NCBI RefSeq assembly: GCF_014204755.1
Contig: NZ_JACHLZ010000001.1
Coordinates: 1,612,001 to 1,676,000, forward strand
Source: Brachybacterium aquaticum
GTDB taxonomy: Bacteria; Actinomycetota; Actinomycetes; Actinomycetales; Dermabacteraceae
DNA length: 64,000 nucleotides
Direction of reading: 5' to 3'
The notes beneath the pieces are model-generated. The model saw only the letters and a list, made by a program, of their open reading frames with translations, did no database searches and was not told the DNA's origin. A program made the position numbers and the translations under genes. How positions within the stretch are numbered: the stretch's first letter is position 1; every line of letters starts with the position of its first letter. Below, piece by piece: positions 52,332-61,547 of this stretch.

Positions 52332-54328
52332 ACCTGCACCTTGTCCCTGATCGCCGCGACGATCCGCTCGACCGCCTCGTCCACGGGGATGCCGTTGTCC
52401 TGGGAGCCGTCGCGCATGCGGAAGGAGACGGCGCCCGCGGCCTGGTCCTCGCCGCCGGCGATGAGGAGGTAGGGCACCTTCTCCTTGGTGTGCGTGCGGA
52501 TCTTCTTCTGCATGCGGTCGTCCGAGGAGTCGACCTCCACCCGCACGCCGTGCGCGCGCAGCTTCGCCGCGACCTCCTCGAGGTAGGGCAGGTACTCGGC
52601 GGCGACGGGGATGCCCACCACCTGCACCGGGGCCAGCCACACCGGGAACGCACCGGCGTAGTGCTCCAGCAGCACGCCGAAGAAGCGCTCGATGGAGCCG
52701 AACAGGGCGCGGTGGATCATCACCGGACGCTGCCGGGAGCCGTCGGGAGCGGTGTACTCGAGCTCGAACAGCTCGGGCTCGAAGAAGTCCAGCTGGATGG
52801 TGGACAGCTGCCAGGTGCGGCCGATCGCGTCCTTCGCCTGGACGGAGATCTTCGGCCCGTAGAAGGCGGCGCCGCCCGGATCCGGCACCAGCTCGAGGCC
52901 GGAGGCGGTGGCGACCTCCTCGAGGGTGCGGGTGGCCTCCTCCCAGGTGGCGTCGTCGCCCACCGACTTCTCGGGGTCGCGGGTGGAGAGCTCCAGGTAG
53001 AAGTCGTCCAGCCCGTAGTCGCGCAGCAGGTCCAGCACGAAGCCCAGCAGCGAGCCGAGCTCCTCCTTCATCTGCTCGCGGGTGGTGTAGATGTGGGCGT
53101 CGTCCTGGGTGAAGCCGCGGGCACGGGTGAGCCCGTGCACCACGCCGGACTTCTCGTAGCGGTACACGCTGCCGAACTCGAACAGCCGCAGCGGCAGCTC
53201 GCGGTAGGAGCGGCCCCGGGAGCGGTAGACGAGGTTGTGCATCGGGCAGTTCATGGGCTTGAGGTAGTAGTCCTGGCCCTGCTTGGTGACGTGGCCGTCC
53301 GCGTCCACCTCCTCGTCCATGTGCATGGCGGGGTACATGCCGTCCGCGTACCACTCGAGGTGCTTGGAGGTCTCGAAGAGGTTCTTCTTCGTGATGTGCG
53401 GGGTGGAGACGAAGGAGTAGCCGGCCGCCACGTGGCGGCGGCGCGAGTAGTCCTCCATCTCCATCTTGATCATGGCGCCCTTGGGGTGGAACACGGGCAG
53501 CCCGGAGCCGATCTCGTCCGGGAAGGAGAACAGGTCCAGCTCGCTGCCCAGGCGGCGGTGGTCGCGCCGCTCGGCCTCGGCCACGCGCTCCTGGTAGGCG
53601 CGCAGCTCCTCCTTGGTGGGCCAGGCGGTGCCGTACACGCGCTGCAGCATCGGGTTCTTCTCGCTGCCGCGCCAGTAGGCGGCGGCGGAGCGGGTGAGGG
53701 CGAAGCCGTTGCCGATGAGCTTCGTGCTGGGCAGGTGGGGGCCGCGGCACAGATCGGTCCAGACCGTGCTGCCCTTCTTGTCCACGTTGTCGTACATGGT
53801 CAGGCCGCCCTCGCCCACTTCGACGCTGGCGCCCTCGGCGGCGTCGTCGGCGGTGGACTTCAGGCCGATGAGCTCGAGCTTGTACGGCTCGGCGGCCTCC
53901 TCCGCGCGGGCGGCGTCGTCGGTGATCTCGCGGCGCACGAACCGCTGCCCGGACTTGACGATCCGGGTCATCTCCTTCTCGAGCGCCTTGAGGGACTCGG
54001 GGGTGAAGGGTTCGGCGACGTCGAAGTCGTAGTAGAAGCCGTCGGTGACGGGCGGGCCGATGCCGAGCTTCGCCTCGGGGTTGATCTTCTGCACCGCCTG
54101 GGCGAGCACGTGGGCGGTGCTGTGGCGCAGGATCGCCAGGCCGTCGGGGCTCGAGATGTCCACGCCCTCGACGGCCTGGCCGTCGGAGAGCACGGTGTCG
54201 AGGTCGCGCAGCTCGCCGTCGAGGCGCAGCGCGATGATCGAGACGGTGCCCTCGAAGAGGGCGGTGCCCGTGGTCCCCTCCTCGATCTGCTGGGGTGATC
54301 CGTCGAGGGTGATGGCGATCTGGGCCAC
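52328..54328 (-). CDS. thrS: Threonyl-tRNA synthetase
   Basis: A class II synthetase of 666 residues: TGS (1-62), the editing domain with [10 protein letters not shown] (His69, His73), the catalytic core with the zinc cysteine in MNCPMHNLV and motif 2 [17 protein letters not shown], motif 3 [13 protein letters not shown] and the C-terminal anticodon-binding domain. AAGGAG lies seven bases before the GTG. A TACCAT -10 (54389-54384) gives a short leader; no T-box is present. Confidence 0.96.
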   Translation of the reverse strand: MAQIAITLDGSPQQIEEGTTGTALFEGTVSIIALRLDGELRDLDTVLSDGQAVEGVDISSPDGLAILRHSTAHVLAQAVQKINPEAKLGIGPPVTDGFYYDFDVAEPFTPESLKALEKEMTRIVKSGQRFVRREITDDAARAEEAAEPYKLELIGLKSTADDAAEGASVEVGEGGLTMYDNVDKKGSTVWTDLCRGPHLPSTKLIGNGFALTRSAAAYWRGSEKNPMLQRVYGTAWPTKEELRAYQERVAEAERRDHRRLGSELDLFSFPDEIGSGLPVFHPKGAMIKMEMEDYSRRRHVAAGYSFVSTPHITKKNLFETSKHLEWYADGMYPAMHMDEEVDADGHVTKQGQDYYLKPMNCPMHNLVYRSRGRSYRELPLRLFEFGSVYRYEKSGVVHGLTRARGFTQDDAHIYTTREQMKEELGSLLGFVLDLLRDYGLDDFYLELSTRDPEKSVGDDATWEEATRTLEEVATASGLELVPDPGGAAFYGPKISVQAKDAIGRTWQLSTIQLDFFEPELFELEYTAPDGSRQRPVMIHRALFGSIERFFGVLLEHYAGAFPVWLAPVQVVGIPVAAEYLPYLEEVAAKLRAHGVRVEVDSSDDRMQKKIRTHTKEKVPYLLIAGGEDQAAGAVSFRMRDGSQDNGIPVDEAVERIVAAIRDKVQV

Positions 54329-54650
54329 GGGATGCTCCTTGCTGTGCGGGTCGAGCCGGCCGACGATGCCGGCTCCGCGGCCGATGGTATCGGGGAACCG
54401 TCTCCGACCACGACCCCGATCCGGGCCGACGGGGACCTCACCACGCCCAGGGCAATCAGACCGGGATCACCCCTCCGGGGTGAATCGGTGCACGTCAGAC
54501 ATGCCCCGGACCGAACCGACCTGCCTATTCGCCGGTTCTGACCGTTTCGGCCGCCGCCATGGTGGCCAGGACCGACATCCCCGACCCCAGGAAGGAGTCG
54601 TCCCTCCTCCGGCCGATCCCCGATCGCGGCCGCCCGAGGCGACGGCCCCC
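54329..54650. other. thrS upstream region with promoter and small hairpin
   Basis: It holds a minus-strand TACCAT -10 (54389-54384) for thrS and a 7-bp hairpin TCACCCC/GGGGTGA (54467-54483). No gene is seen apart from the truncated frame that begins at 54651. Confidence 0.4.
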
Positions 54651-54785
54651 GTGAGTCAGAACACACATTCGACCAAGGAGCTCCTCGTCGATCTCCGCGA
54701 CGCGAAGCCACGGCGCAGACGGAAGCACACCCAGGGCCGGGACCGCATCGTGTTCGGCGTCGCCGCCGTCCTCGCGACGGGCGTC
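54651..54785 (+). pseudogene. Truncated 5' end of a membrane-protein gene
   Basis: A GTG opens a frame with good codon use for about 44 residues (VSQNTHSTKELLVDLRDAKP, a run of basic residues, then GRDRIVFGVAAVLATG) that looks like the cytoplasmic head and start of the first helix of a transporter, perhaps of the BCCT type. Just as the helix begins, the frame turns into the antisense of the lacI gene and loses all protein-like character. I read it as the stump of a gene cut by insertion of the sugar island. The transporter identity is a guess. Confidence 0.5.
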
Positions 54786-54795
54786 GACGAGCGGA

Positions 54796-55836
54796 TCAGC
54801 GGGCGGTGGGCGCGGCGACGGTCCCGCGACGCACGAGGGCGCAGGGGATCAGCGTGGTCCCCTCCTCCGCTCCCGTCTCCTCCGCCTCGAGCAGGCGCAC
54901 GGCGGTGCGTACGGCCCACGCGCCCATCTCCAGGTGCGGGAGCGCGATGGTCGTCAGCGGCGGATCGAGGTCCGCCGCGAGCGAGGGTTGATCGTCGAAG
55001 CCGACGATCGACACGTCCGCGGGGATCTCGAGACCGTGAGCGCGGGCGGCGGCGATCGCGCCCGCCGCCATGCGGTCGTTGAAGCAGAACAGCGCCGTGG
55101 GCCGCTCGCCCTCCGGGCGGTCGAGCAGGGTCGTCGCGGCCGCGCGGCCGCCGGGGGCGGAGATGGCGCCCTGCGCCTCGAGCGCGGGGCCGGGGGCGAT
55201 GCCGGCGCTCTCCAAGGCGGAGCGGTACGCGGTGCGCCGCAGCCCCGCAGCGGCCGGCACCTCGGGGTGGAGCACCTCGTCGGCGCCGACGTAGCCGATG
55301 CGGGTGTGGCCCGCTCCGAGCAGCTCCGCCATGGCGAGCCCGGCGCCCTGGGTCTCGTCCGGCACCACGGCGGGACCGCCGCCGCGCGGGACGCAGTCGA
55401 GGAAGACGGTGCCCGGGGGCAGCGCCGCGGGCCGATCGACCTCGCGATGCCACATGCTCGCGTAGATCATCGTGTCGACCTGGTGATCGGCGAGCGCGCG
55501 GATCGCCTCGGTCTCCGCCTCGACGTCGCCCTCGGTGTCGACCAGCAGCAGGATCCTGCCGGCCTCGCGCGCGGCCTGCTGCGCGCCGCGCAGCATCAAC
55601 CCGGCGAAGGGGGTGGTCGCGATCTGGTCGGAGACCAGGCCGATCGTGTCGGTGCGGCGCGTGCGCAGGCCGCGGGCGAGGGAGTTCGGCCGGTAGCCGA
55701 TCTCGGCCGCCGTGCGGCGGACGATGTCCCGCGTCGCCTCGGGGATGCGGGAGGGGGCTCCGGAGAGCGCGAGGGACACCGTGGAGACCGAGACGCCCGC
55801 CTCGCGGGCCACGTCGGCCATTCTCACGCGTGCCAT
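54796..55836 (-). CDS. LacI-family transcriptional regulator (first copy)
   Basis: A sugar-responsive repressor of 346 residues. Helix-turn-helix MADVAREAGVSVSTVSLALS at 6-25, hinge helix PNSLARGLR near 50-58, and a periplasmic-binding-protein-like effector domain to the end (DTIGLVSDQIATTPFAG, VSIVGFDDQPSLA). It is the last gene of the island and 37-50% like in style to the second LacI protein (60237-61265), with shared blocks such as MWHRE. GGGAGAGG lies before the ATG. Its operator is unknown; the palindrome at 63192 is a candidate. Confidence 0.9.
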   Translation of the reverse strand: MARVRMADVAREAGVSVSTVSLALSGAPSRIPEATRDIVRRTAAEIGYRPNSLARGLRTRRTDTIGLVSDQIATTPFAGLMLRGAQQAAREAGRILLLVDTEGDVEAETEAIRALADHQVDTMIYASMWHREVDRPAALPPGTVFLDCVPRGGGPAVVPDETQGAGLAMAELLGAGHTRIGYVGADEVLHPEVPAAAGLRRTAYRSALESAGIAPGPALEAQGAISAPGGRAAATTLLDRPEGERPTALFCFNDRMAAGAIAAARAHGLEIPADVSIVGFDDQPSLAADLDPPLTTIALPHLEMGAWAVRTAVRLLEAEETGAEEGTTLIPCALVRRGTVAAPTAR

Positions 55837-55926
55837 CGCACCTCTCCCTCGCTGCTCTGCGGCCCTGCGTGCACGTCGGCGCGCGGTGCCCGCCAGCCTA
55901 GGGCACCGCGCGCCGTCGTGATCGGT

Positions 55927-56889
55927 TCACCCGGCGGCGGGCGGCACGACCACCAGCCGTCCCTCGCGGACCGTCACTGGCATCGGATCGCTGATCGTGC
56001 CGACGAACCCGCCGTCCTCGCCGTCGTGGTGGAAGGCCATGAGCTGCCAATCCCCCTCCCGGTCCCGGACCAGACGGCCGCTGTAGAGCGAGCGGTCGGT
56101 GAGGGCGTGGACGCGGTCGAGGTGGAACGGTCCCAGGGGCCCGTCGGCCGGTGCGGCCCAGACCCCTCCCGTGGCCCCGGTCGTCTGCATGGCCGCCGAG
56201 GTGTCGACGTCGAGGCAGGAGAAGACGAGGAACCATCGGCCCTCCACCTCCTCGACCTGAGGGACCTCGAGCTGGGCGAAGCCCTCCCCCGGAGCGGTGA
56301 GGGGATCGGCGTGCGTCCACGTGCGCAGGTCCGGGCTCGTGGCGTGTGCCAGCACCCCGCGGTCGTCGACGGCGCCGTCGCGGGCGCGGGCGGTGACGAG
56401 CATGTGCCAGCCCTCGCCGTCCGGGTCGCGGAGCACCCACGGGTCGCGGAACGCCTCGTCGTGCCAGGTGCCGTCGGCGAGGACCTCGTGGCGCGCGGGA
56501 TCCGCGGCCAGCAGCGGGTCCTCGCCCAGCCGCTCGAAGCGCAGCAGGTCCTTCGAGGCGGCCGCGCCGATGCGCTGCACGTTCGCGCCGTCCGCGGCGA
56601 GCGTGGAGCCCGTGTAGAAGAGGTACCAGAGCCCGTCGTCCCCGCGGACGGTCGACCCGGTCCAGGTGGCGAGGTCGTCCCAGGCCCCGGGGTCCGCCCG
56701 GACGAGGGCGTCCTCGATCCTGGTCCAGGTCACGAGATCGTCGGAGACCGCGTGGCCCACCTGCGCCCGGTAGTGGCGCCGCTCGGGGTCGTGGAGCGCC
56801 CGGGACGCGTAGAGGAAGAAGAGGTGGTGCGTTTCGCCGTCGTCGGCGAACCAGAAGTCCCATACCCATGAGTCGCGCAGTGCGAGCAT
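55927..56889 (-). CDS. Cytoplasmic clan GH-J glycoside hydrolase (GH32/68-like)
   Basis: A 320-residue five-bladed propeller hydrolase without signal peptide. Candidate nucleophile Asp is in DSWVWDFWFADDG at the N-terminus, the transition-state stabiliser is in AFRDPWVL and the acid/base Glu in QLEVPQVEE. The C-terminal beta-sandwich of classical GH32 enzymes is missing. The ATG overlaps the permease stop by one base (TGATG). In context it should split an imported fructose oligosaccharide; exact bond specificity is unknown. Confidence 0.75.
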   Translation of the reverse strand: MLALRDSWVWDFWFADDGETHHLFFLYASRALHDPERRHYRAQVGHAVSDDLVTWTRIEDALVRADPGAWDDLATWTGSTVRGDDGLWYLFYTGSTLAADGANVQRIGAAASKDLLRFERLGEDPLLAADPARHEVLADGTWHDEAFRDPWVLRDPDGEGWHMLVTARARDGAVDDRGVLAHATSPDLRTWTHADPLTAPGEGFAQLEVPQVEEVEGRWFLVFSCLDVDTSAAMQTTGATGGVWAAPADGPLGPFHLDRVHALTDRSLYSGRLVRDREGDWQLMAFHHDGEDGGFVGTISDPMPVTVREGRLVVVPPAAG

Positions 56890-57857
56890 CAGCCCTTCAC
56901 CCCGCTCGCGGCCACGGAGGCGATGAACTGGCGCTGGAAGACCAGGAACACGAGCAGGACGGGGATCGTGATGAGCGACGTGTAGGCCATGACCTCGCCC
57001 CAGGCGGTGTTGAGCTGGAAGAAGTACTGCATCCCCACCATGACGGGACGCAGCTGCTCCTGCTGGACCACCATGAGCGGCCAGAGGTACTGGTTCCAGG
57101 CGGCGAGGAAGCTGAGGATCGCGACCGTCGCGATCGCCGGCCCCGAGAGCGGCATCGCGATGCGGCGGTAGATCGTGAACCAGCTCGCGCCGTCGATGCG
57201 GGCGGCCTCGTCGATCGACCGCGGGATCGTGGAGAAGTACTGGGTGAACAGGAAGATGGAGAACGCGTTCGCGACGAACGGGACGATCTGCACCTTGTAG
57301 GAGTTCAGCCAGCCGAAGTCGTAGACCAGGACCCCGTTCTCGAGCCCCAGCGTGGGCAGCTTCGAGACCCAGTACACCATCGGCACCGCGATGGTCTCGA
57401 AGGGCACGACCAGGGTGGCCAGGACGAAGCCGAGCACGAGCCCGCGCCCCCGCCAGGTCAGGCGGGACAGCGCGAAGCCGGCGAGCGAGTTGACGAAGAG
57501 CCCCGCCACGACGGTCACCACGGTGACGATCACCGAGTTGGCCAGGAACCGCCACACCGGGACGCGGTCGAAGATCTTGTCGTAGTTCCCGAGGCTCACG
57601 TCGCCGATCGGCAGGAAGGCGCGCCACGAGGAGAGGTCCTGGAGGATCTGCGCGTCGGGCTTGAGGCTCGAGACGAACATGAACACTAGCGGGAACAGGA
57701 AGAACGCACCGAGGATGCCGAGCAGCACGTAGGTCAGGACGGTGCGTCGGCGGCGCCCTCCCCGCTGCCCGCGGGGACGTCGAGCGGGCTCCGCGGCGTC
57801 CCGGCGCGCGGCGGGGGAGGGGGCGGGGTCGGTGGTGGGGAGGACCGGTGCGGACAT
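56889..57857 (-). CDS. ABC sugar transporter permease (MalG/LacG type)
   Basis: Inner-membrane permease of 322 residues and six helices (first near 40-62). The EAA loop that docks the ATPase is EAARIDGASWFTIYRRIAMP. It overlaps both neighbours by one base (TGATG), so the operon is tightly coupled. No ATP-binding protein is encoded in the window; a shared MsmK/MsiK-type ATPase elsewhere is likely. Confidence 0.93.
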   Translation of the reverse strand: MSAPVLPTTDPAPSPAARRDAAEPARRPRGQRGGRRRRTVLTYVLLGILGAFFLFPLVFMFVSSLKPDAQILQDLSSWRAFLPIGDVSLGNYDKIFDRVPVWRFLANSVIVTVVTVVAGLFVNSLAGFALSRLTWRGRGLVLGFVLATLVVPFETIAVPMVYWVSKLPTLGLENGVLVYDFGWLNSYKVQIVPFVANAFSIFLFTQYFSTIPRSIDEAARIDGASWFTIYRRIAMPLSGPAIATVAILSFLAAWNQYLWPLMVVQQEQLRPVMVGMQYFFQLNTAWGEVMAYTSLITIPVLLVFLVFQRQFIASVAASGVKG

Positions 57858-58804
57858 CAGCGCTCACTCTCCTTGTTGCGGGTGAGGTAGGCCTGGAGCA
57901 GGGTCACGAGGATCACGGCGGCGAAGAAGATCAGCGACAGTGCCGATCCGTAGCCGGTCTCCTGGTTGCGGAAGCCCTGCCGCACGGCGTGGTAGACGAG
58001 GGTGGTGGTGGAGTTCATGGGCCCGCCCTGGGTCATGACGTCCACCTGGACGAAGAGGCTCAGCGCGGCGATCGTGATCTGGATCAGGACGAACACTCGG
58101 GTGGACCGCAGCCCGGGCCAGGTGACCGCGGTGAACTGGCGCCACAGGCCGGCGCCGTCCATGCGGGCCGCCTCGTAGAGCTCCTCCGAGATGGTCTGCA
58201 GGCCCGAGAGCCAGATGAGCATGTGGAAGCCGACCGCCTGCCAGATCGACAGCACGATGATCGCGCCGAGGGCGGTCGAGGGATTGTTCAGCCAGTCCGC
58301 TCCGGACCATGCGCCGAAGGTCACCCAGTCGATCGCGGCGTTGACGAGCCCCTCCTTCTGGTAGAGGAACTTCCACAGCACGGAGACGACCACGATCGAG
58401 GTGACCACCGGCGCGAAGAAGATGACGCGGAAGGCGGTCGCGCCGCGGATCTTCTGGTTGACCAGGATCGCCAGGACGAGCCCGAGCCCGGCCTGGAAGG
58501 GGACGATAAACAGGGCGAAGACCACGGTGTTGCGCACCGAGGCGACGAAGGTGGGGTCCGAGGTGAAGGCACGCACGAAGTTGTCGAGGCCGACGAACCG
58601 CGGGGCCTCGGGTGAGATCAGGCGCGCGTTGGTGAAGGAGAGCCCCAGCCCGAGCAGTGCGGGGACCACGAGGAACAGGAGCAGCAGGATCACGGCCGGG
58701 GCGACCATCGAGAGTCCGACGCCCCGCTCGCGGCGGGTGGCGCGCGAGCGACGCGGCCGGGCCGGGGCCTCCGCGACGGCGGGGCGGGTGAGGGTGTGCG
58801 ACAT
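57857..58804 (-). CDS. ABC sugar transporter permease (MalF/LacF type)
   Basis: Partner permease of 315 residues with six helices (first near 33-55). The EAA loop is YEAARMDGAGLWRQFTAVTW. AGGAAGG lies before the ATG. A strong hairpin separates it from the binding-protein gene upstream. Confidence 0.93.
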   Translation of the reverse strand: MSHTLTRPAVAEAPARPRRSRATRRERGVGLSMVAPAVILLLLFLVVPALLGLGLSFTNARLISPEAPRFVGLDNFVRAFTSDPTFVASVRNTVVFALFIVPFQAGLGLVLAILVNQKIRGATAFRVIFFAPVVTSIVVVSVLWKFLYQKEGLVNAAIDWVTFGAWSGADWLNNPSTALGAIIVLSIWQAVGFHMLIWLSGLQTISEELYEAARMDGAGLWRQFTAVTWPGLRSTRVFVLIQITIAALSLFVQVDVMTQGGPMNSTTTLVYHAVRQGFRNQETGYGSALSLIFFAAVILVTLLQAYLTRNKESER

Positions 58805-58816
58805 GGATGCCTTCCT

Positions 58817-58847
58817 GGCCCGGGAGCGCTCGCGGCGCTCCCGGGCC
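58817..58847 (-). terminator. Intercistronic hairpin between binding protein and permease genes
   Basis: A perfect 13-bp stem (58817-58829 with 58835-58847) around TCGCG, inside the operon. Such hairpins attenuate read-through or stabilise the upstream message so that binding protein exceeds permease. Confidence 0.75.
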
Positions 58848-58861
58848 GCCTGAGGGGACGG

Positions 58862-60184
58862 TCAGCTCGAGGCGCCGTACCCGTCGTTGCTGGAGATGTT
58901 GGCATCGATGTCGGCCACGGCCGTATCGAGGGTGCTCTGGATGTCGGCGCCGCTCATGATGTCCTTCGCGGCGGTCTCGAAGGTCGTCGAGATCGTGGCG
59001 TAGGCGGGGGTGGCCGGGCGCAGCACCGCGGCCGAGGCGGAGAGCTCCGCGAAGGGCACCAGCGCACCGTCGGCGCCGAAGTACGTCGAGGCCTGACGGG
59101 CGGAATCGGTCGCCGGGATGACGATCTGGCTGTCGGAGAAGGCGACGAGGTACTTGTCCTGGAAGGAGAACTCCAGGTAGGCGCGAGCACCCTCGAGCTG
59201 GGCGCCGGTCGCGGCGGAGGAGATGCCCCACTGCCACGAGCCGCCGCCGATCTTCGCGCCGGTGCCGAAGTCCGGCGGGGGCAGGATCAGCAGGTCCTCT
59301 CCCACGGTGTCGAGCGCCGCCTTGGCGTTCCAGGAGCCGGTGTAGGCGAGCGCGGCCTTGTCGTCGGCGAACTCCTGGTTCCCGATCGTGCCGGAGTTGG
59401 AGCAGTAGCCCTTCGCGAAGGCCTCCTGGAACCAGGTGAAGAAGGTGACGGCCTCGGGACCGTTGAGCAGCCCGTCCGCCGAGAGCAGGGTGTCGCGGTC
59501 CAGGAGGTCGCCGCCCGCGCTCTGGAGCATGGGGCTGTAGGCGTAGGGCCACCACTCGCCGGTGTCCTCCGCACCGATGTCCAGCGGCGTGTCGTAGCCG
59601 GCGCCCTTGAGGGTCTCCAAGGCGGAGGTGAACTCGTCGATCGGCCACGGCTCGTCGAGGGTGGGGATCCGGATCCCGTTCTTTTCGAGCACGGAGCGGC
59701 GGGCGAAGATCGCGAGCGCCGCGTCCCAGTAGCCGGCGGAGTAGATCTCGTCCTTCCAGGTCCCCACGGCGGTCGTGAGCAGCGAGTCGGTGATCTTCGC
59801 GTCGAGGCCGAGGGGCTGGATGTAGCCCGCCCACGCCCAGTTCGGCATGACGGGACCGTCCATGTCCAGGAGGACGGGCAGGTCACCGGCGGTCGCCGCC
59901 GCGGTGATCGCGTCGTTGTAGGACTCCTGCGGGAAGGACTCCTGGACGACCTCGTACTGCTCCTGCGAGGCGTTGAAGTCGGCGATGAGCTGCTTGTACA
60001 CGGCGAGCTCGCCCTCGTTGCCGGCGGAGTGGGTCCACATGGTGATCTTGGTGCGGCCTCCGTCGGAGTCGGAGGACGAGGTGGTGCCGGCGCGGGCGCA
60101 GCCGACGGCGGCGGAGCCGACGCCGGCTGCCAGGGCGGCGCCGAGCAGGGTGCGGCGGGTGAGACGGTTCTGCGAAGCGATCAT
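58862..60184 (-). CDS. ABC transporter sugar-binding lipoprotein
   Basis: An extracellular solute-binding protein (family 1) of 440 residues. The N-terminus RLTRRTLLGAALAAG carries a twin-arginine-like signal and ends in a lipobox GSAAVGC (Cys near 29). KITMWTHSAGNEGELAVYKQ starts the mature domain and AALAYTGSWNAKAALDTVG lies in the second lobe. AAAGGA precedes the ATG at 60184. It is first in the transport operon after lacI; the ligand is probably a fructo-oligosaccharide or difructose anhydride, by context only. Confidence 0.9.
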   Translation of the reverse strand: MIASQNRLTRRTLLGAALAAGVGSAAVGCARAGTTSSSDSDGGRTKITMWTHSAGNEGELAVYKQLIADFNASQEQYEVVQESFPQESYNDAITAAATAGDLPVLLDMDGPVMPNWAWAGYIQPLGLDAKITDSLLTTAVGTWKDEIYSAGYWDAALAIFARRSVLEKNGIRIPTLDEPWPIDEFTSALETLKGAGYDTPLDIGAEDTGEWWPYAYSPMLQSAGGDLLDRDTLLSADGLLNGPEAVTFFTWFQEAFAKGYCSNSGTIGNQEFADDKAALAYTGSWNAKAALDTVGEDLLILPPPDFGTGAKIGGGSWQWGISSAATGAQLEGARAYLEFSFQDKYLVAFSDSQIVIPATDSARQASTYFGADGALVPFAELSASAAVLRPATPAYATISTTFETAAKDIMSGADIQSTLDTAVADIDANISSNDGYGASS

Positions 60185-60236
60185 CGTTGATTCCTTTCGA
60201 GGGGGTGGTGGGTGCTGCGGTGGTCCGAGGGGTCGG

Positions 60237-61265
60237 TCAGGGGTCGTGCCCGGGCGGCCCGATCGTCGATCGGGTGACCAGCCGGCACGGCATGAGGTGG
60301 ACGGGGTCCTCGCCCTCACGGGCCCGGGGCCCGTCACGGTCGTCGAGGGCGCGTCCGATCGCCCATCGGCCCATCGCGTCGTGGGGCAGGGCGACCGTGG
60401 TGAGCCCGGGATCGAGATCCGAGGCGAGGAAGGGCTGGTCGTCGAATCCGACGACGGACAGGTCCCGCGGCACCGAGAGACCGCGACGACGCGCGAGGGC
60501 GAACACGCCGCTCGCGATCCGGTCGTTGAAGCAGAACACCGCGGTGGGCCGGGCCGTCGAGGGGAGCGAGAGCAGGTCCGCGAGCACGTCCCCGCCGGCG
60601 GGCCCGATCGGAGCGCTGCGCACCCAAGCGGGGTCCACGCGCGCTCCCGCCCCGCGCATCGTCGCGAGGAAGGCCTCCCGGCGGAGGGGCGAGGCGACGA
60701 GGTCGGGCTGGGCGTCGATGTAGGCGATGCGGCGATGTCCGGCCTCGAGCAGGGCGGTCGTGGCGAGGCGGGCACCCTGCCGCTCGTCGGGCACGACGGC
60801 CGGGCGGGCGTCGCCGCGCGCCCGGCAGTTGAGGAGGACCGTCCGCACGGGCAGCTCGGGGACGGTGATCTCCCGGTGCCACATGCAGGCGAGGACCAGG
60901 GCATCGACCTGGCGGTCGACGAGCGTGCTGATCGCCTCGCGCTCCACCTGTCGATCGGCATCGGCGTCGACGAGCAGGAGCATGCTGCCGCGCGCCCGGG
61001 CCGCGTCCTGCGCGCCCTTGACCATGAGGCCGGCGAAGGGGGTGGTCGCGATCTGGTCAAGGACCATCCCGACCGTGCGCGTGCGCCGGGTGCGGAGCGC
61101 GCGGGCCACGGAGTTGGGTCGGTACCCGATCTCCGCCGCGGTGCGCAGGACCAGCTCCCGGGTGCCCTCGGCGAGTCGCGCCTCGGCGCCGTTGAGGGCG
61201 AGGGAGGCCGTGGAGGGCGAGACGCCGGCGGCTCGTGCCACATCGGCGAGACGGATGCGCGTCAT
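60237..61265 (-). CDS. LacI-family transcriptional regulator (second copy)
   Basis: A 342-residue LacI protein, paralogue of the one at 54796-55836. Helix-turn-helix LADVARAAGVSPSTASLALN, hinge PNSVARALR, effector domain with VVGFDDQPFLASDLDPGL. Recognition-helix residues differ from the paralogue (SPSTAS against SVSTVS), so operators may differ. GGGAGG precedes the ATG. It is the first gene of the operon and lies directly downstream of two LacI-type operators, suggesting autoregulation. Confidence 0.92.
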   Translation of the reverse strand: MTRIRLADVARAAGVSPSTASLALNGAEARLAEGTRELVLRTAAEIGYRPNSVARALRTRRTRTVGMVLDQIATTPFAGLMVKGAQDAARARGSMLLLVDADADRQVEREAISTLVDRQVDALVLACMWHREITVPELPVRTVLLNCRARGDARPAVVPDERQGARLATTALLEAGHRRIAYIDAQPDLVASPLRREAFLATMRGAGARVDPAWVRSAPIGPAGGDVLADLLSLPSTARPTAVFCFNDRIASGVFALARRRGLSVPRDLSVVGFDDQPFLASDLDPGLTTVALPHDAMGRWAIGRALDDRDGPRAREGEDPVHLMPCRLVTRSTIGPPGHDP

Positions 61266-61312
61266 CACGACCTCCCTCCACGTCGTCGTCGACCTCGGTG
61301 GTCACCCACCCT

Positions 61313-61328
61313 GCAAAACCGATTTAGC
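61313..61328. promoter_or_regulatory. LacI-type operator 1
   Basis: GCAAAACCGATTTAGC, a palindrome with the LacI-family CG centre, just downstream of the predicted transcription start of the lacI-transport operon. Confidence 0.8.
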
Positions 61329-61340
61329 GTTGCGGACGTC

Positions 61341-61370
61341 ACAGTAGGCCCCGGGAGCACCCCGACGCAA
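61341..61370 (-). promoter_or_regulatory. Promoter of the lacI-transport operon
   Basis: On the minus strand TTGCGT (61370-61365), an 18-base spacer and TACTGT (61346-61341) lie exactly between the two operators. Confidence 0.7.
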
Positions 61371-61375
61371 GCACC

Positions 61376-61397
61376 TGCGCAAAATCGGTTTTGCGCA
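61376..61397. promoter_or_regulatory. LacI-type operator 2
   Basis: A near-perfect 22-bp palindrome with core AAAATCGGTTTT flanked by TGCGC/GCGCA, just upstream of the -35 element and 66 bp centre-to-centre from operator 1. Confidence 0.85.
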
Positions 61398-61491
61398 GAG
61401 CATCGAGGACCCGTCCTCGGCACGGAGCGATGCAGGTCAGGACGGCGTGTCCGAGTGCGCCATCACGGGCGCGGATCGCGGGCGGGGACGG

Positions 61492-61532
61492 GACGACCCC
61501 GGCCCCGCCGTCGGGCGGGCACCGGGGTCGTC
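61492..61532 (-). terminator. Terminator after the exported GH32 gene
   Basis: GACGACCCCGG (61492-61502) pairs perfectly with 61522-61532, with further pairing inside, 16 bp past the stop codon. Confidence 0.8.
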
Positions 61533-61547
61533 ACGCCGCGGCGCGGC

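Noticed and set aside
54329-54650. T-box or threonine attenuator before thrS
   Set aside because: No T-box conserved sequence, specifier loop or Thr-rich leader peptide; only a 7-bp hairpin is present.
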